From positions 58,486-122,485 of the forward strand of contig DHUU01000006.1 in NCBI GenBank assembly GCA_002409325.1: 64,000 nucleotides of DNA, written 5' to 3'. The stretch's first letter is position 1. Each line of letters starts with the position of its first letter. The translations under genes were made by a program, and so were the position numbers. The DNA comes from Bacteroidales bacterium UBA5226. GTDB lineage: Bacteria; Bacteroidota; Bacteroidia; Bacteroidales; UBA932. Shown in pieces: positions 53,201-61,156 of the stretch. Under the pieces are notes generated by a model. It searched no databases, was not told where the DNA came from, and was given only the letters and a program-made list of their open reading frames with translations.

Positions 53201-53631
53201 ATGGCTCTTTTGGAATGCAGATCGCTAAATGTTACCGTCCCGTGGACCGTAAACAATACAATTATACCACTGATATTCTGGGCCGCTGGACCGGAGAAGG
53301 GACTTCAAACACCATACCCCGTGTGACTAACGGTGATGAAGACAACGGGAACCGTCTGTATATGTCTCAGTTATACATAGAAGATGCCGATTTCTTCCGC
53401 ATCAGCAATGTTACCCTTGGATATAACTTTGCCCGTTTATTCAAGCAAAAGACAGTGATCAGCCAGTTGCGTGCTTATGTATCGGTTCAGAATGCTCTGG
53501 TCATTACCAGATATTCCGGTATGGATCCTGAGGTCGGATACAGTGGCGGTTCTACATGGGGATCTGGTATAGACCTGGGCTTTTATCCACGTGCACGTAC
53601 AGTCCTCTTTGGTTTGAGTATTAAACTTTAA
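50251..53631 (+). CDS. SusC-like TonB-linked receptor with N-terminal STN domain
   Basis: 1126 residues, outer membrane. Order: signal peptide (to about 25), STN domain (about 28-100, TKEFVNVPLVNVLKEVEKQT), carboxypeptidase-regulatory-like beta domain (about 120-190, VTGTVVDESGLPIIGASI), plug (about 205-320, with EEVVVVGYGTQKKKLLTGAN) and barrel ending LFGLSIKL. The STN domain is the usual signal-transducer in receptors controlled by FecR/ECF-sigma pairs, matching the two genes before it. It imports oligosaccharides with SusD, whose gene follows by 14 bases. Confidence 0.95.
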   Translation: MHINLTLKKIVLTSGLILLGVFSFGQTITKEFVNVPLVNVLKEVEKQTGMSVIYETSEVNETYLVTARFDNASVEEVLQTVLEGSLYYSIEGKIIVLHKQPSDKDKPVSLVQQQHEHRVTGTVVDESGLPIIGASIVAQGSQTMAISDMDGNFSIRIPADGVLIASYIGFITRIVSVNNQTGIRIVMSEDRLVLEEVVVVGYGTQKKKLLTGANLNIKEEDITKRSTQNALDALIGQSPGVQIIASSGQPGEDFRVSVRGLGTVGDATPLYVVDGVQVRSISHINPSEIESIDVLKDAASAAIYGARAANGVLLVTTKKGKTGKTVVGYEGFMGFQSLVRMPEMLNAQDYMMIMDEASINSGGTAYGWLSEFKIDPVKIGQGTDWLNQIVVKNAKTQNHVVSVSGGSQLSVFALSLSYSGQEGVIGGKDYSNNERFNFRINSDHKIFRDIVKIGENISLSYINRNGVLIGNQFYNVINDALRATPVLTPYNEEGTNYASATLWYVDEVNPLASLVMRNQNKTQTARLSGDIYLEVQPIKNLKLRSVFALDYNNSNNRSYTPQYYYGSGFYNDTDYVIQQNALRTSWSWENTLNYNFNLKNHNFDILLGIQARQETGQYLSAQKYDLIFNDFDHAWIRNATNSNANMVIVDGYPYNLENLVSYFGRISYNYKEKYMFTATVRADGSSKFGPANRFGVFPSVSAGWVISSEGFMESLKDVISFLKLRASWGQNGNNRIADYTYLSTIATTSYAFGDKDNQTSTTTGVYENSMPNVNVKWETSEQLDLGLDMQLLNGKIQAAFDYYNKTTRDWLLQADVLDVFGAQQNPYINGGSVRNKGVEFGVSYFGQVGNELRFSIGANGAFNKNEVISVPNVEGIIHGSQDILFKGMQEMNRAQEGYPIGYFWGLNMLGIFQNQSQIDNHKNSEGKVIQPYAKPGDIIYDDTNEDGKITQADNIFLGQPYPTTTVGLNLSLNYKGFDFYLVGNGSFGMQIAKCYRPVDRKQYNYTTDILGRWTGEGTSNTIPRVTNGDEDNGNRLYMSQLYIEDADFFRISNVTLGYNFARLFKQKTVISQLRAYVSVQNALVITRYSGMDPEVGYSGGSTWGSGIDLGFYPRARTVLFGLSIKL

Positions 53632-53645
53632 AAAAGACGAAGATT

Positions 53646-55274
53646 ATGAAACATATATTAAAACTAGCAGCAGTAATCTTAGTATCGATTAACCTGTCAT
53701 CCTGTTCAGACGATTTTCTCAAAAGTGAACCGATGACACAACTGACTTCCGCTAACTTCTATAAAACCCCCGAAGATCTTTACATGGCTCTGGTAGGTTG
53801 CTATCAGCAGCTGAGGGGAGGCTACGGAGATTTTTTCCAGATTCTGAACATTGCCGCGGACGATTGTTACGGGGGAGGCGGATATACCGATGCTTACGGG
53901 AACCAGATATGGGATGAGTTTACTCATTACAATGACTTGGAAATCAATCGTTACAGTTGGTCAAGTAAGGTGTGGCGCGCCATAAGGAGATGCAACGTGG
54001 TTATAGAACAGGCAGAAAATATTGATTGGGGTACGAATGCCAAGCTGAAAAATCAATATGTGGCCGAGGCCAGAATGCTCAGGGCTTACTGGTATTTCAT
54101 AACACAGGCCTGTTTTGGTCACATTCCCCTGGTCACGACATCGGAACAACTTGAAATTGAAGGACAGACGGATCCTGACGATGTATACGCTTATATTGCA
54201 GAAGATTTGAAATTTGCTGTTGAGAATCTTCCGGCAAACCGTTTCCAGGATATTTCCAAGGGCGAGATTGGCCGTGTAACCAAGTGGTTTGCCCAGGGAT
54301 TTGCCGCCAGAGTATACCTTTTCTATACCGGTTATTACGGCAAAAGTGAAATGCCCGGTATGACCAAAGCCCAGGTTACAGGCTACCTGAATGATATCAT
54401 AACCAGCAGCGGGCACACATTGCTTCCCAGTTTCAGTTCACTCTGGCCCTGGTCAATGAGAAAAGATTACTGGTCCAAACAATCCCTTTACGTGGGTACC
54501 ACCAACCTGGTGTATGCCGGAGAGTACAATCCCGAGATCATATTCGCTATAAAACTGCATACGGGGTTCTCATTTTCTCATTCACAATATATGGGCATGA
54601 GGGGAGAAAAAAAGGCAGGAGATTATGACCCGTTTACTTCAGGATGGGGCATGGCAACCATCACTCCTAAGGCCTACAATTGGTTTGAAGAAGGCGACAC
54701 ACGCCGTTTTGCCTCTATCGTCAATCTGGCTGCTGAAGGGATCCCTTGCGACGGAACAGATCAACGTGAATTTACCGGTTATGTACATAAAAAATACCAA
54801 AACCTGACATCTCCCATTGACCGCACAAAAGGTTATCCGCAGTACCTGGGTGCCAGCAATAAGAACGCCAATCCCCAAGACCAGTATATCATGCGGTATT
54901 CAGACATTCTCCTGATGGCTGCCGAACTTGTGGTGGACACAAATCCTGCACAGGCTCTTAATTACGTTAATCAGGTCCGTAACAGGGCATTTGAAAACAC
55001 TTCACATGCGTTGAAATCGGTTACCAAACAGGATATCCTGGACGAAAGGGCAAGGGAATTTGTTTTTGAAGCCCTGCGTTACCATGATGTGCTGCGCCAG
55101 GGACTCACCAAAGCAAAACAAATCCTGGATGTACATGGAGAAATCGTATTAAACGGAAAAAATCCGACAACAAAAACCATCGACTGGCCTATTGAAAAAG
55201 AAGGCCTGTTCATGATTCCTTATAGTGATGTGTCTTTGTCAAACGGGAAACTCCTTCAGAATCCGGGATGGTAA
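53646..55274 (+). CDS. SusD-like surface glycan-binding lipoprotein
   Basis: 542 residues. Lipoprotein signal with lipobox SSCS near residue 20, the SusD-type N-terminal tetratricopeptide-like helices (FYKTPEDLYMALVGCYQQLRG, NQVRNRAF-type repeats), and the conserved C-terminal RAREFVFEALRYHDVLRQG and QNPGW end. It caps the SusC barrel and captures the glycan at the cell surface. Its order right after susC and before the enzymes is the standard polysaccharide-utilisation layout. Ligand inferred only from the neighbouring enzymes. Confidence 0.94.
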   Translation: MKHILKLAAVILVSINLSSCSDDFLKSEPMTQLTSANFYKTPEDLYMALVGCYQQLRGGYGDFFQILNIAADDCYGGGGYTDAYGNQIWDEFTHYNDLEINRYSWSSKVWRAIRRCNVVIEQAENIDWGTNAKLKNQYVAEARMLRAYWYFITQACFGHIPLVTTSEQLEIEGQTDPDDVYAYIAEDLKFAVENLPANRFQDISKGEIGRVTKWFAQGFAARVYLFYTGYYGKSEMPGMTKAQVTGYLNDIITSSGHTLLPSFSSLWPWSMRKDYWSKQSLYVGTTNLVYAGEYNPEIIFAIKLHTGFSFSHSQYMGMRGEKKAGDYDPFTSGWGMATITPKAYNWFEEGDTRRFASIVNLAAEGIPCDGTDQREFTGYVHKKYQNLTSPIDRTKGYPQYLGASNKNANPQDQYIMRYSDILLMAAELVVDTNPAQALNYVNQVRNRAFENTSHALKSVTKQDILDERAREFVFEALRYHDVLRQGLTKAKQILDVHGEIVLNGKNPTTKTIDWPIEKEGLFMIPYSDVSLSNGKLLQNPGW

Positions 55275-55288
55275 TGAAACAATAAAAG

Positions 55289-57022
55289 ATGAGTTTAAAG
55301 TCTCTTATCTTAATGACGGTGTGCCTGTGTGCTGCATTTAGCGTGCAGGCACAAACGCCTTTCCTGAGAAAACGGGGGTCGGCCACTCAATTGTATGTCC
55401 ATGGCAGACCCATGCTGATCCTGGGAGGAGAACTGCACAATTCATCCACTTCCTCTGTGGAATATATGGAATCCATCTGGCCCGTGATGAAAGCCATGAA
55501 TTATAATACGGTGCTGGCCCCTGTTAGCTGGGAAAACATTGAACCGGCGGAAGGGGTCTTTGATTTCACACTGGTAGATGCCATGCTGAAGGGCGCCCGA
55601 AAGGAAAACCTGAAACTTGTCTTATTATGGTTCGGAAGCTGGAAGAACGGCGGATCCATCTATATGCCCTCGTGGGTTAAAAAAGATTTCCGGCGGTTTC
55701 CCAGGGCCAAGGATTCCACAGGTGTTTCCATAGAAATTCTCTCGGCCTTTTCCGATGAAAATATGAAAGCCGATGCACGGGCTTTCCGTGCCCTAATGAA
55801 ACACCTGCGGGAGATTGACAGCCAGGACAATACCGTTCTAATGATGCAGGTTGAGAACGAGGCCGGGATCCTGAACACGCCAAGAGACTATAGCAGTCAG
55901 GCACAAGCCCTCTTCAACGGTCCGATCCCTGAGGAATTGTCTCAGTACCTTGAAAAGAAAGGTACTGTGCTGACATCCGATCTGCTAAAAGTGTGGAAAG
56001 CCAACGGCTCCCGAATCAGGGGAACGTGGGAAGAAGTCTTTGGAGTAGGCAAAAAGGGCGATCCGCAATCCCGGTGGGAATACCAGTGGCGCGACATGTA
56101 TTACTATACAGAGGAGTTGTTCATGGCTTACTATTATGCCCGGTATATGGGATACGTTGCAGCCGAGGGGAAAAAAGAATATGTCATTCCCATGTATGTC
56201 AACGCATGGCTAAAAAGCCCCGATCAACCCTGGACCGGATTGCACCCCGGAGGAGGCCCCCTTCCCAATGTGATGGACATGTACCATTGTGCAGCTCCTG
56301 CTATTGATTTCCTTTCACCTGACATTTACGTTGCCCACTTTACTGAAATTGTGGAATGGTACAACCAGTCGGAGAATCCTCTTTTTATTCCTGAAACAAG
56401 GGGAGGAACAATTGGCGCCGACCGTCTTTTGTGGGCCATCGGGGAGCATAATCTGATGGGCTTTTCTCCGTTTGGAGTGGATGGAAGGCGATCTCCCGAA
56501 AGGCCCCTGCCTATGGCCGATCCCCTGGACCCATTGTCCTTTGCATACGGATTACTGCAGGGAATGGCTTCAGTGGTACTCTCGTACCAGGGAACCGGAA
56601 AAATGAGAGGGATGTTTCTAGACCAGGACAATACCCGGACTTCTTTTACCCTGGGAGACTATACAGTCACAGCAGACCTGTATTCCAGGAGTTCTCCAGT
56701 CCCTGCAGGAGGGCTGCTTGCTGCAGCAAATACACCACCCCGCAGAAACAATGTATCTGGAGGGGGATTCATCATATGGCTGGGCGGGGATGAATACCTG
56801 GTCTTTGGAAGAAATCTGAATGTGCGCTTTATACCAGCCACGCCCGGCAAATTGCCTCTGGCAGGCATAGACAGGGTTTATGAAGGAATTTTCCGGAATG
56901 GTGAATGGATACGGGGCAGATTGTTGAACGGAGACGAGACACATTGCAGTACATTTTCCGGCACAGGATTGAAAATGCCCGGAATGAGCATTCAGAAAAT
57001 ATTGTTATACCGTTATAAATAA
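55289..57022 (+). CDS. Clan GH-A glycosidase with DUF5597 C-terminal domain, copy 1 (beta-galactosidase-like, GH35/GH42-type)
   Basis: 577 residues, exported (MSLKSLILMTVCLCAAFSVQAQ). A TIM-barrel begins after about residue 40 (GGELHNSSTSS, APVSWENIEPAEGVFDF), with the acid/base Glu191 in VENEAGIL and the nucleophile-position Glu369 in PETRGG. The C-terminal beta part is the DUF5597-type. The family is generally annotated as beta-galactosidase; specificity is not proven. A second copy starts 5 bases downstream. Both flanking genes fit removal of galactose from plant side chains. Confidence 0.85.
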   Translation: MSLKSLILMTVCLCAAFSVQAQTPFLRKRGSATQLYVHGRPMLILGGELHNSSTSSVEYMESIWPVMKAMNYNTVLAPVSWENIEPAEGVFDFTLVDAMLKGARKENLKLVLLWFGSWKNGGSIYMPSWVKKDFRRFPRAKDSTGVSIEILSAFSDENMKADARAFRALMKHLREIDSQDNTVLMMQVENEAGILNTPRDYSSQAQALFNGPIPEELSQYLEKKGTVLTSDLLKVWKANGSRIRGTWEEVFGVGKKGDPQSRWEYQWRDMYYYTEELFMAYYYARYMGYVAAEGKKEYVIPMYVNAWLKSPDQPWTGLHPGGGPLPNVMDMYHCAAPAIDFLSPDIYVAHFTEIVEWYNQSENPLFIPETRGGTIGADRLLWAIGEHNLMGFSPFGVDGRRSPERPLPMADPLDPLSFAYGLLQGMASVVLSYQGTGKMRGMFLDQDNTRTSFTLGDYTVTADLYSRSSPVPAGGLLAAANTPPRRNNVSGGGFIIWLGGDEYLVFGRNLNVRFIPATPGKLPLAGIDRVYEGIFRNGEWIRGRLLNGDETHCSTFSGTGLKMPGMSIQKILLYRYK

Positions 57023-57026
57023 AAAC

Positions 57027-58763
57027 ATGAACAAAATACTCGTTTTAATCACCCTGTTTTCATTTTTAGGCATTAACCTTCAGGCACAGAAACCTGCCCT
57101 GAAAAAGAAAGGAGATGCCACCCAGCTGTACATTGACGGAAAACCCATGCTGATGCTGGCCGGCGAACTGGGCAATTCTTCCAGTTCAAGCGAAGCCTAC
57201 ATGAAAGATGTGTGGCCGGGACTAAAGGCCTTGAATTACAACACAATACTTGCAGCCATTACTTGGGAAATGATAGAGCCTGAAGAAGGTGTATTTGATT
57301 TCAGTTCTGTAGATCACCTGATACACAGCGCCCGCCAGTACGATCTGAAACTAGTGCTGCTTTGGTTTGCTAGCTGGAAGAATGCCGCCTCCACCTACAT
57401 TCCCCTTTGGGTTAAAAAGGATTATCAGAGATTTCCCCGGGCCGAAGAAGCAAGCGGAAAACCGGTAGAGATTTTATCCGCTGTTTCCGAGGAAAATATG
57501 AAGGCCGATGCCCGAGCCTTTCGTTCTCTGATGAAACACATTGCCCAGGTGGACGGAAAAGAGCATACAGTGCTCATGATGCAGATAGAAAATGAACCAG
57601 GCATACTCAATACCCCCCGGGATTATTCTCCTGAAGCTGAGGCGCTTTTCAACGCTCCCATACCAGAAGACCTGGTTCAATATCTTAAAAAGAACAAAAG
57701 CAACCTGAGCAGAGACCTTGCAAAAGTATGGATAGCCAATGGGTCCAAAACTAAAGGAATCTGGGAGGAGGTTTTTGGCAAGAGCATGATCGGTGGATGG
57801 AGCCACACCGGAGAATTTGACTGGCACGACATGTACTACTATACAGAGGAACTGTTTATGGGTTATTATTATGCCAAATATATAGGCTATGTGGCAGCCG
57901 AAGGGAAGAAGGAATATGATATTCCCATGTATGCCAATGCCTGGCTCAAAGGTCCCGATTACGGCTGGTCCGGAATGCATCCCGGGGGAGGGCCGCTTCC
58001 CAGCGTAATGGACATGTACCGTTGTGCCGGGCCGGCCATTGATATTTTATCTCCGGATATTTATGTGCCTCATTTCACCGAAGTTGTCGAGTGGTATGAT
58101 CAATTGGGAAATCCTTTGTTTATTCCTGAGACCAGGGGTGGTGAGCTGGGTGTTTCACGGCTGTTGTGGTGCCTGGGGGAGCACAATCTGATGGGCTTCT
58201 CACCTTTTGGAATAGACCGCAACGCACGGACCAGCCTTGCCGGTGCCCAGGCAGATCCGCTGGCACAGGCATACAAACTCATTGACGGAATGCAAGAGAT
58301 GATTCTGGAATACCAGGGGACCGATAAAATCCGGGGATTCTTTGTCGACAACGACAATCCTGAACAATCTTTTGTTTTGGGCGAGTATATTGTGACAGCC
58401 GATCTGATGCGTCCCAGAACTTATGCCTCCATGGGTGCTCCCGCACCCAACGGCGTAAGGAATGTGCCAGAAACTACTTCCGGAGGCGGATTTATTATCC
58501 TCTTACCCGACGGGGAATACATAGTCATGGCGCGTAATGTCAATGTCAGGTTTGCTCCGGCAGAACCGGGGAACTTACCTTACATAGGTCTGGGAACGTT
58601 ATATGAAGGAGTATTTGAGAATGGAGAATGGATTCCCGGAAGGGTATTAAACGGGGACCAGATCCATGGCAGTATATTTACCGGAACCGGACTGAAAATG
58701 AACATACTAGGCATTCAGAGAGTTACATTATATCGTTACGGTAAAAGAGATATCAAACAGTGA
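57027..58763 (+). CDS. Clan GH-A glycosidase with DUF5597 C-terminal domain, copy 2
   Basis: 578 residues, exported. Similar to the preceding gene over the whole length (by eye about two thirds identical in the catalytic half), with the same key glutamates: Glu190 in IENEPGIL and Glu368 in PETRGG. Differences sit near the acid/base loop (Pro where copy 1 has Ala) and in a segment around residues 240-255, which could alter specificity. The two genes are almost certainly a tandem duplication that diverged. The 171-base gap after it is the longest in the window. Confidence 0.85.
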   Translation: MNKILVLITLFSFLGINLQAQKPALKKKGDATQLYIDGKPMLMLAGELGNSSSSSEAYMKDVWPGLKALNYNTILAAITWEMIEPEEGVFDFSSVDHLIHSARQYDLKLVLLWFASWKNAASTYIPLWVKKDYQRFPRAEEASGKPVEILSAVSEENMKADARAFRSLMKHIAQVDGKEHTVLMMQIENEPGILNTPRDYSPEAEALFNAPIPEDLVQYLKKNKSNLSRDLAKVWIANGSKTKGIWEEVFGKSMIGGWSHTGEFDWHDMYYYTEELFMGYYYAKYIGYVAAEGKKEYDIPMYANAWLKGPDYGWSGMHPGGGPLPSVMDMYRCAGPAIDILSPDIYVPHFTEVVEWYDQLGNPLFIPETRGGELGVSRLLWCLGEHNLMGFSPFGIDRNARTSLAGAQADPLAQAYKLIDGMQEMILEYQGTDKIRGFFVDNDNPEQSFVLGEYIVTADLMRPRTYASMGAPAPNGVRNVPETTSGGGFIILLPDGEYIVMARNVNVRFAPAEPGNLPYIGLGTLYEGVFENGEWIPGRVLNGDQIHGSIFTGTGLKMNILGIQRVTLYRYGKRDIKQ

Positions 58764-58849
58764 TAGTTTGGTTATTTAGTTTTTTTGGTTAGAAGATTTG
58801 AAATCTGAACCCGCATAGGAAACTACACTTTTTATCCTTACATTTATTC

Positions 58850-58901
58850 ACCCGTTCGTGATCTGGCAGCATTTCAGAACCCATGCCGGAGCATTACGGG
58901 T
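58850..58901 (+). other. Nested inverted repeats in the spacer before the GH31 gene
   Basis: ACCCGT (58850-58855) pairs with ACGGGT (58896-58901). Inside it, TCTGGCA (58862-58868) pairs with TGCCGGA (58884-58890, one G-T pair) around a 15-base loop. The rest of the 171-base gap is AT-rich, without an obvious gene or a full -7 box. The folding may be functional RNA or the remains of an inserted repeat. Confidence 0.4.
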
Positions 58902-58934
58902 AAATCCAAAAACAATTAAATAAATGTGCAGTTT

Positions 58935-61148
58935 ATGAAAAGATTACTGATATTGACCGGGGTGCTTTTACTCTGCCTGCAGGCGAACGCCCAGCCTTAC
59001 CTTCAAAGCTGTGCCGTTGACGTAAGCCAGGATTTTACGGATTTCAGCAATACGTATTTTTTTGCCGATTCTCTGGCGTCATTCGATCCAGCCACTGCAG
59101 AAGGCTCCATCCGCTGGAAACGTCACAGCCTTTTTGGGAGACAGGCATTCAACACCACCAAAGTCTTTCCACTTCCTCTGGATATGCTGGATTTTCCCCC
59201 TACCCAGTACGAAAATGATCCGCAGCTGCATTTTAGCATCGATTTTGTTTCACCGGTAACCATCCGCCTCAGGGTGTACACTTCATCGGTCATACTTCCT
59301 GAAGAAGAATCGCTCATGCTTACTGGAACGCCACCCCGGGATGAATCCTGGACCTATAAAAGAGGGAATGGCACACATACCTATACGGGCCGGGGAGGCA
59401 GCATTATAATCAGGGAGTATCCGTTTACCATTATGCTCTGCGATGAACGCGGCAGGGAAATGACACGCACAAGGCACTGGGCCGATAACGATTCCACCCA
59501 GATCAAAGTGTTACCCTTCCAGTTTATCAAAAGAGCCAGTGACAACATCCGGAGCATCAACCCGGTTTTTTCTCTGCGGCCAAACGAAAAGATCGTGGGG
59601 TGCGGAGAGTCTCCGACTGCCCTGAACAAAGTTGGGCAAAAAGTGCATTTGTTTGTTACCGATCCGCAAAGTCCGGAAGGAGACCAGATGTACAAGCCCA
59701 TCCCATTCTTTATCAGTAACAGGGGATACGGGATGTTCATGCATACATCTGCACCGGTCACCTGTGATTTTGGAGCAACACATGTCGGATCTGCCAAATT
59801 GTTCATGGCAGACGAAACACTTGATCTTTTCCTGTTCTGGGGAAAGCCGGCCGGGATTATAGATGAGTACACCAGCCTTACCGGCAAAGCCACCATGCCT
59901 CCCTTATGGTCTTTTGGCACCTGGATGAGCCGTATAACCTATTTTTCACAGGAAGAAGGCTATGAAGTGGCCAGGCAGATGCGGCAGAACAGGATCCCTG
60001 CAGATGTAATTCATTTTGATACAGGCTGGTTCCAGACCGACTGGCAATGTGATTATGTTTTTGCCCCTGACCGTTTCCCCGATGCGCAAAAGATGATCAA
60101 TGACCTGCTGGCAGACGGATTTCATATTTCCCTATGGCAGTTGCCATATTTCACCCCGAAAAACAAATACTTTCCCGAGTTAATTGAAAAGGGCCTGTAC
60201 GTGAAAAACGAGAAAGGAGGGCTTCCGTACGAAGACGTAGTACTGGACTTTTCCAACCCTGAAACGGTTACCTGGTACCAGGAAAAACTGGAAGGTTTGC
60301 TCAAGATGGGGGTAGGGGCCATCAAAGTGGACTTTGGTGAAGGAGCTCCTCTGAACGGATACTATGCCAACGGAAAAGGAGGCCTGTACGAACACAATCT
60401 GTATCCTTTGCGGTATAACAAAGCAGTAGCCGAGATCACCCGCAAAACCAAAAATGAAACGATTATCTGGGCCAGAAGCGCCTGGGCAGGATCACAGAGG
60501 TATCCGCTGCATTGGGGAGGAGATGCCGCAAATACCGATATTGGAATGCTTACCACCCTTAGAAGTGGTCTATCCCTGGGTTTGTGCGGATTTTCTTTCT
60601 GGAGTCATGACATAGGCGGTTTTGTACAAAGCTGTCCGGAAGAATTGTACAGCCGCTGGCTCCCGTTTGGTTTTCTTACCTCCCATACACGCGTTCACGG
60701 AGCACCACCCACCGAGCCATGGTATTACAGCAACGACTTTATGGATGGCTTCCGCAGATCGGCGGAACTTAAATACCGCCTGATGCCCTATATCGTAGAA
60801 CAATCCCAAAAATGTACCCAGACAGGCCTGCCCATGCTGCGTGCCCTGCTCATAGAATACCCCGATGATCCGGTGGTCTGGCAGATAGAAGACCAGTATC
60901 TTTTTGGAAGTGATATGATGGTGGCGCCCCTGTTTGAAAGTGATAATGAACGTATGGTTTACCTTCCGGTAGATCGCTGGGTAGATTATCAGAGCGGAAA
61001 GACCTATGACCCGGGCTGGCACAGGGTAGCTGCAGGCCAGATCCCTGCCGTTATCCTGGTCAGGAAAGGTGCCGAAATCCCGCATGTCCCTGTAGCACAA
61101 AGTACAGATGAAATTGATTGGGAAAAAGTTAAAAAAATAAAATATTAA
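58935..61148 (+). CDS. Glycoside hydrolase GH31, alpha-xylosidase-like (YicI type)
   Basis: About 737 residues from the ATG at 58935 (a GTG three codons earlier is possible). Signal peptide to about residue 22. N-terminal beta-sandwich (about 30-280), then a GH31 barrel with the nucleophile Asp466 in IKVDFGEGAP and the acid/base Asp530 in LHWGGDAAN. The surrounding ARSAWAGSQRYPLHWGGD and SFWSHDIGGF are close to E. coli alpha-xylosidase YicI, so xylose removal from xyloglucan-type side chains is the likely role. It is in the susCD operon direction, 8 bases before the esterase gene. Confidence 0.92.
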   Translation: MKRLLILTGVLLLCLQANAQPYLQSCAVDVSQDFTDFSNTYFFADSLASFDPATAEGSIRWKRHSLFGRQAFNTTKVFPLPLDMLDFPPTQYENDPQLHFSIDFVSPVTIRLRVYTSSVILPEEESLMLTGTPPRDESWTYKRGNGTHTYTGRGGSIIIREYPFTIMLCDERGREMTRTRHWADNDSTQIKVLPFQFIKRASDNIRSINPVFSLRPNEKIVGCGESPTALNKVGQKVHLFVTDPQSPEGDQMYKPIPFFISNRGYGMFMHTSAPVTCDFGATHVGSAKLFMADETLDLFLFWGKPAGIIDEYTSLTGKATMPPLWSFGTWMSRITYFSQEEGYEVARQMRQNRIPADVIHFDTGWFQTDWQCDYVFAPDRFPDAQKMINDLLADGFHISLWQLPYFTPKNKYFPELIEKGLYVKNEKGGLPYEDVVLDFSNPETVTWYQEKLEGLLKMGVGAIKVDFGEGAPLNGYYANGKGGLYEHNLYPLRYNKAVAEITRKTKNETIIWARSAWAGSQRYPLHWGGDAANTDIGMLTTLRSGLSLGLCGFSFWSHDIGGFVQSCPEELYSRWLPFGFLTSHTRVHGAPPTEPWYYSNDFMDGFRRSAELKYRLMPYIVEQSQKCTQTGLPMLRALLIEYPDDPVVWQIEDQYLFGSDMMVAPLFESDNERMVYLPVDRWVDYQSGKTYDPGWHRVAAGQIPAVILVRKGAEIPHVPVAQSTDEIDWEKVKKIKY

Positions 61149-61156
61149 TACAGAAT

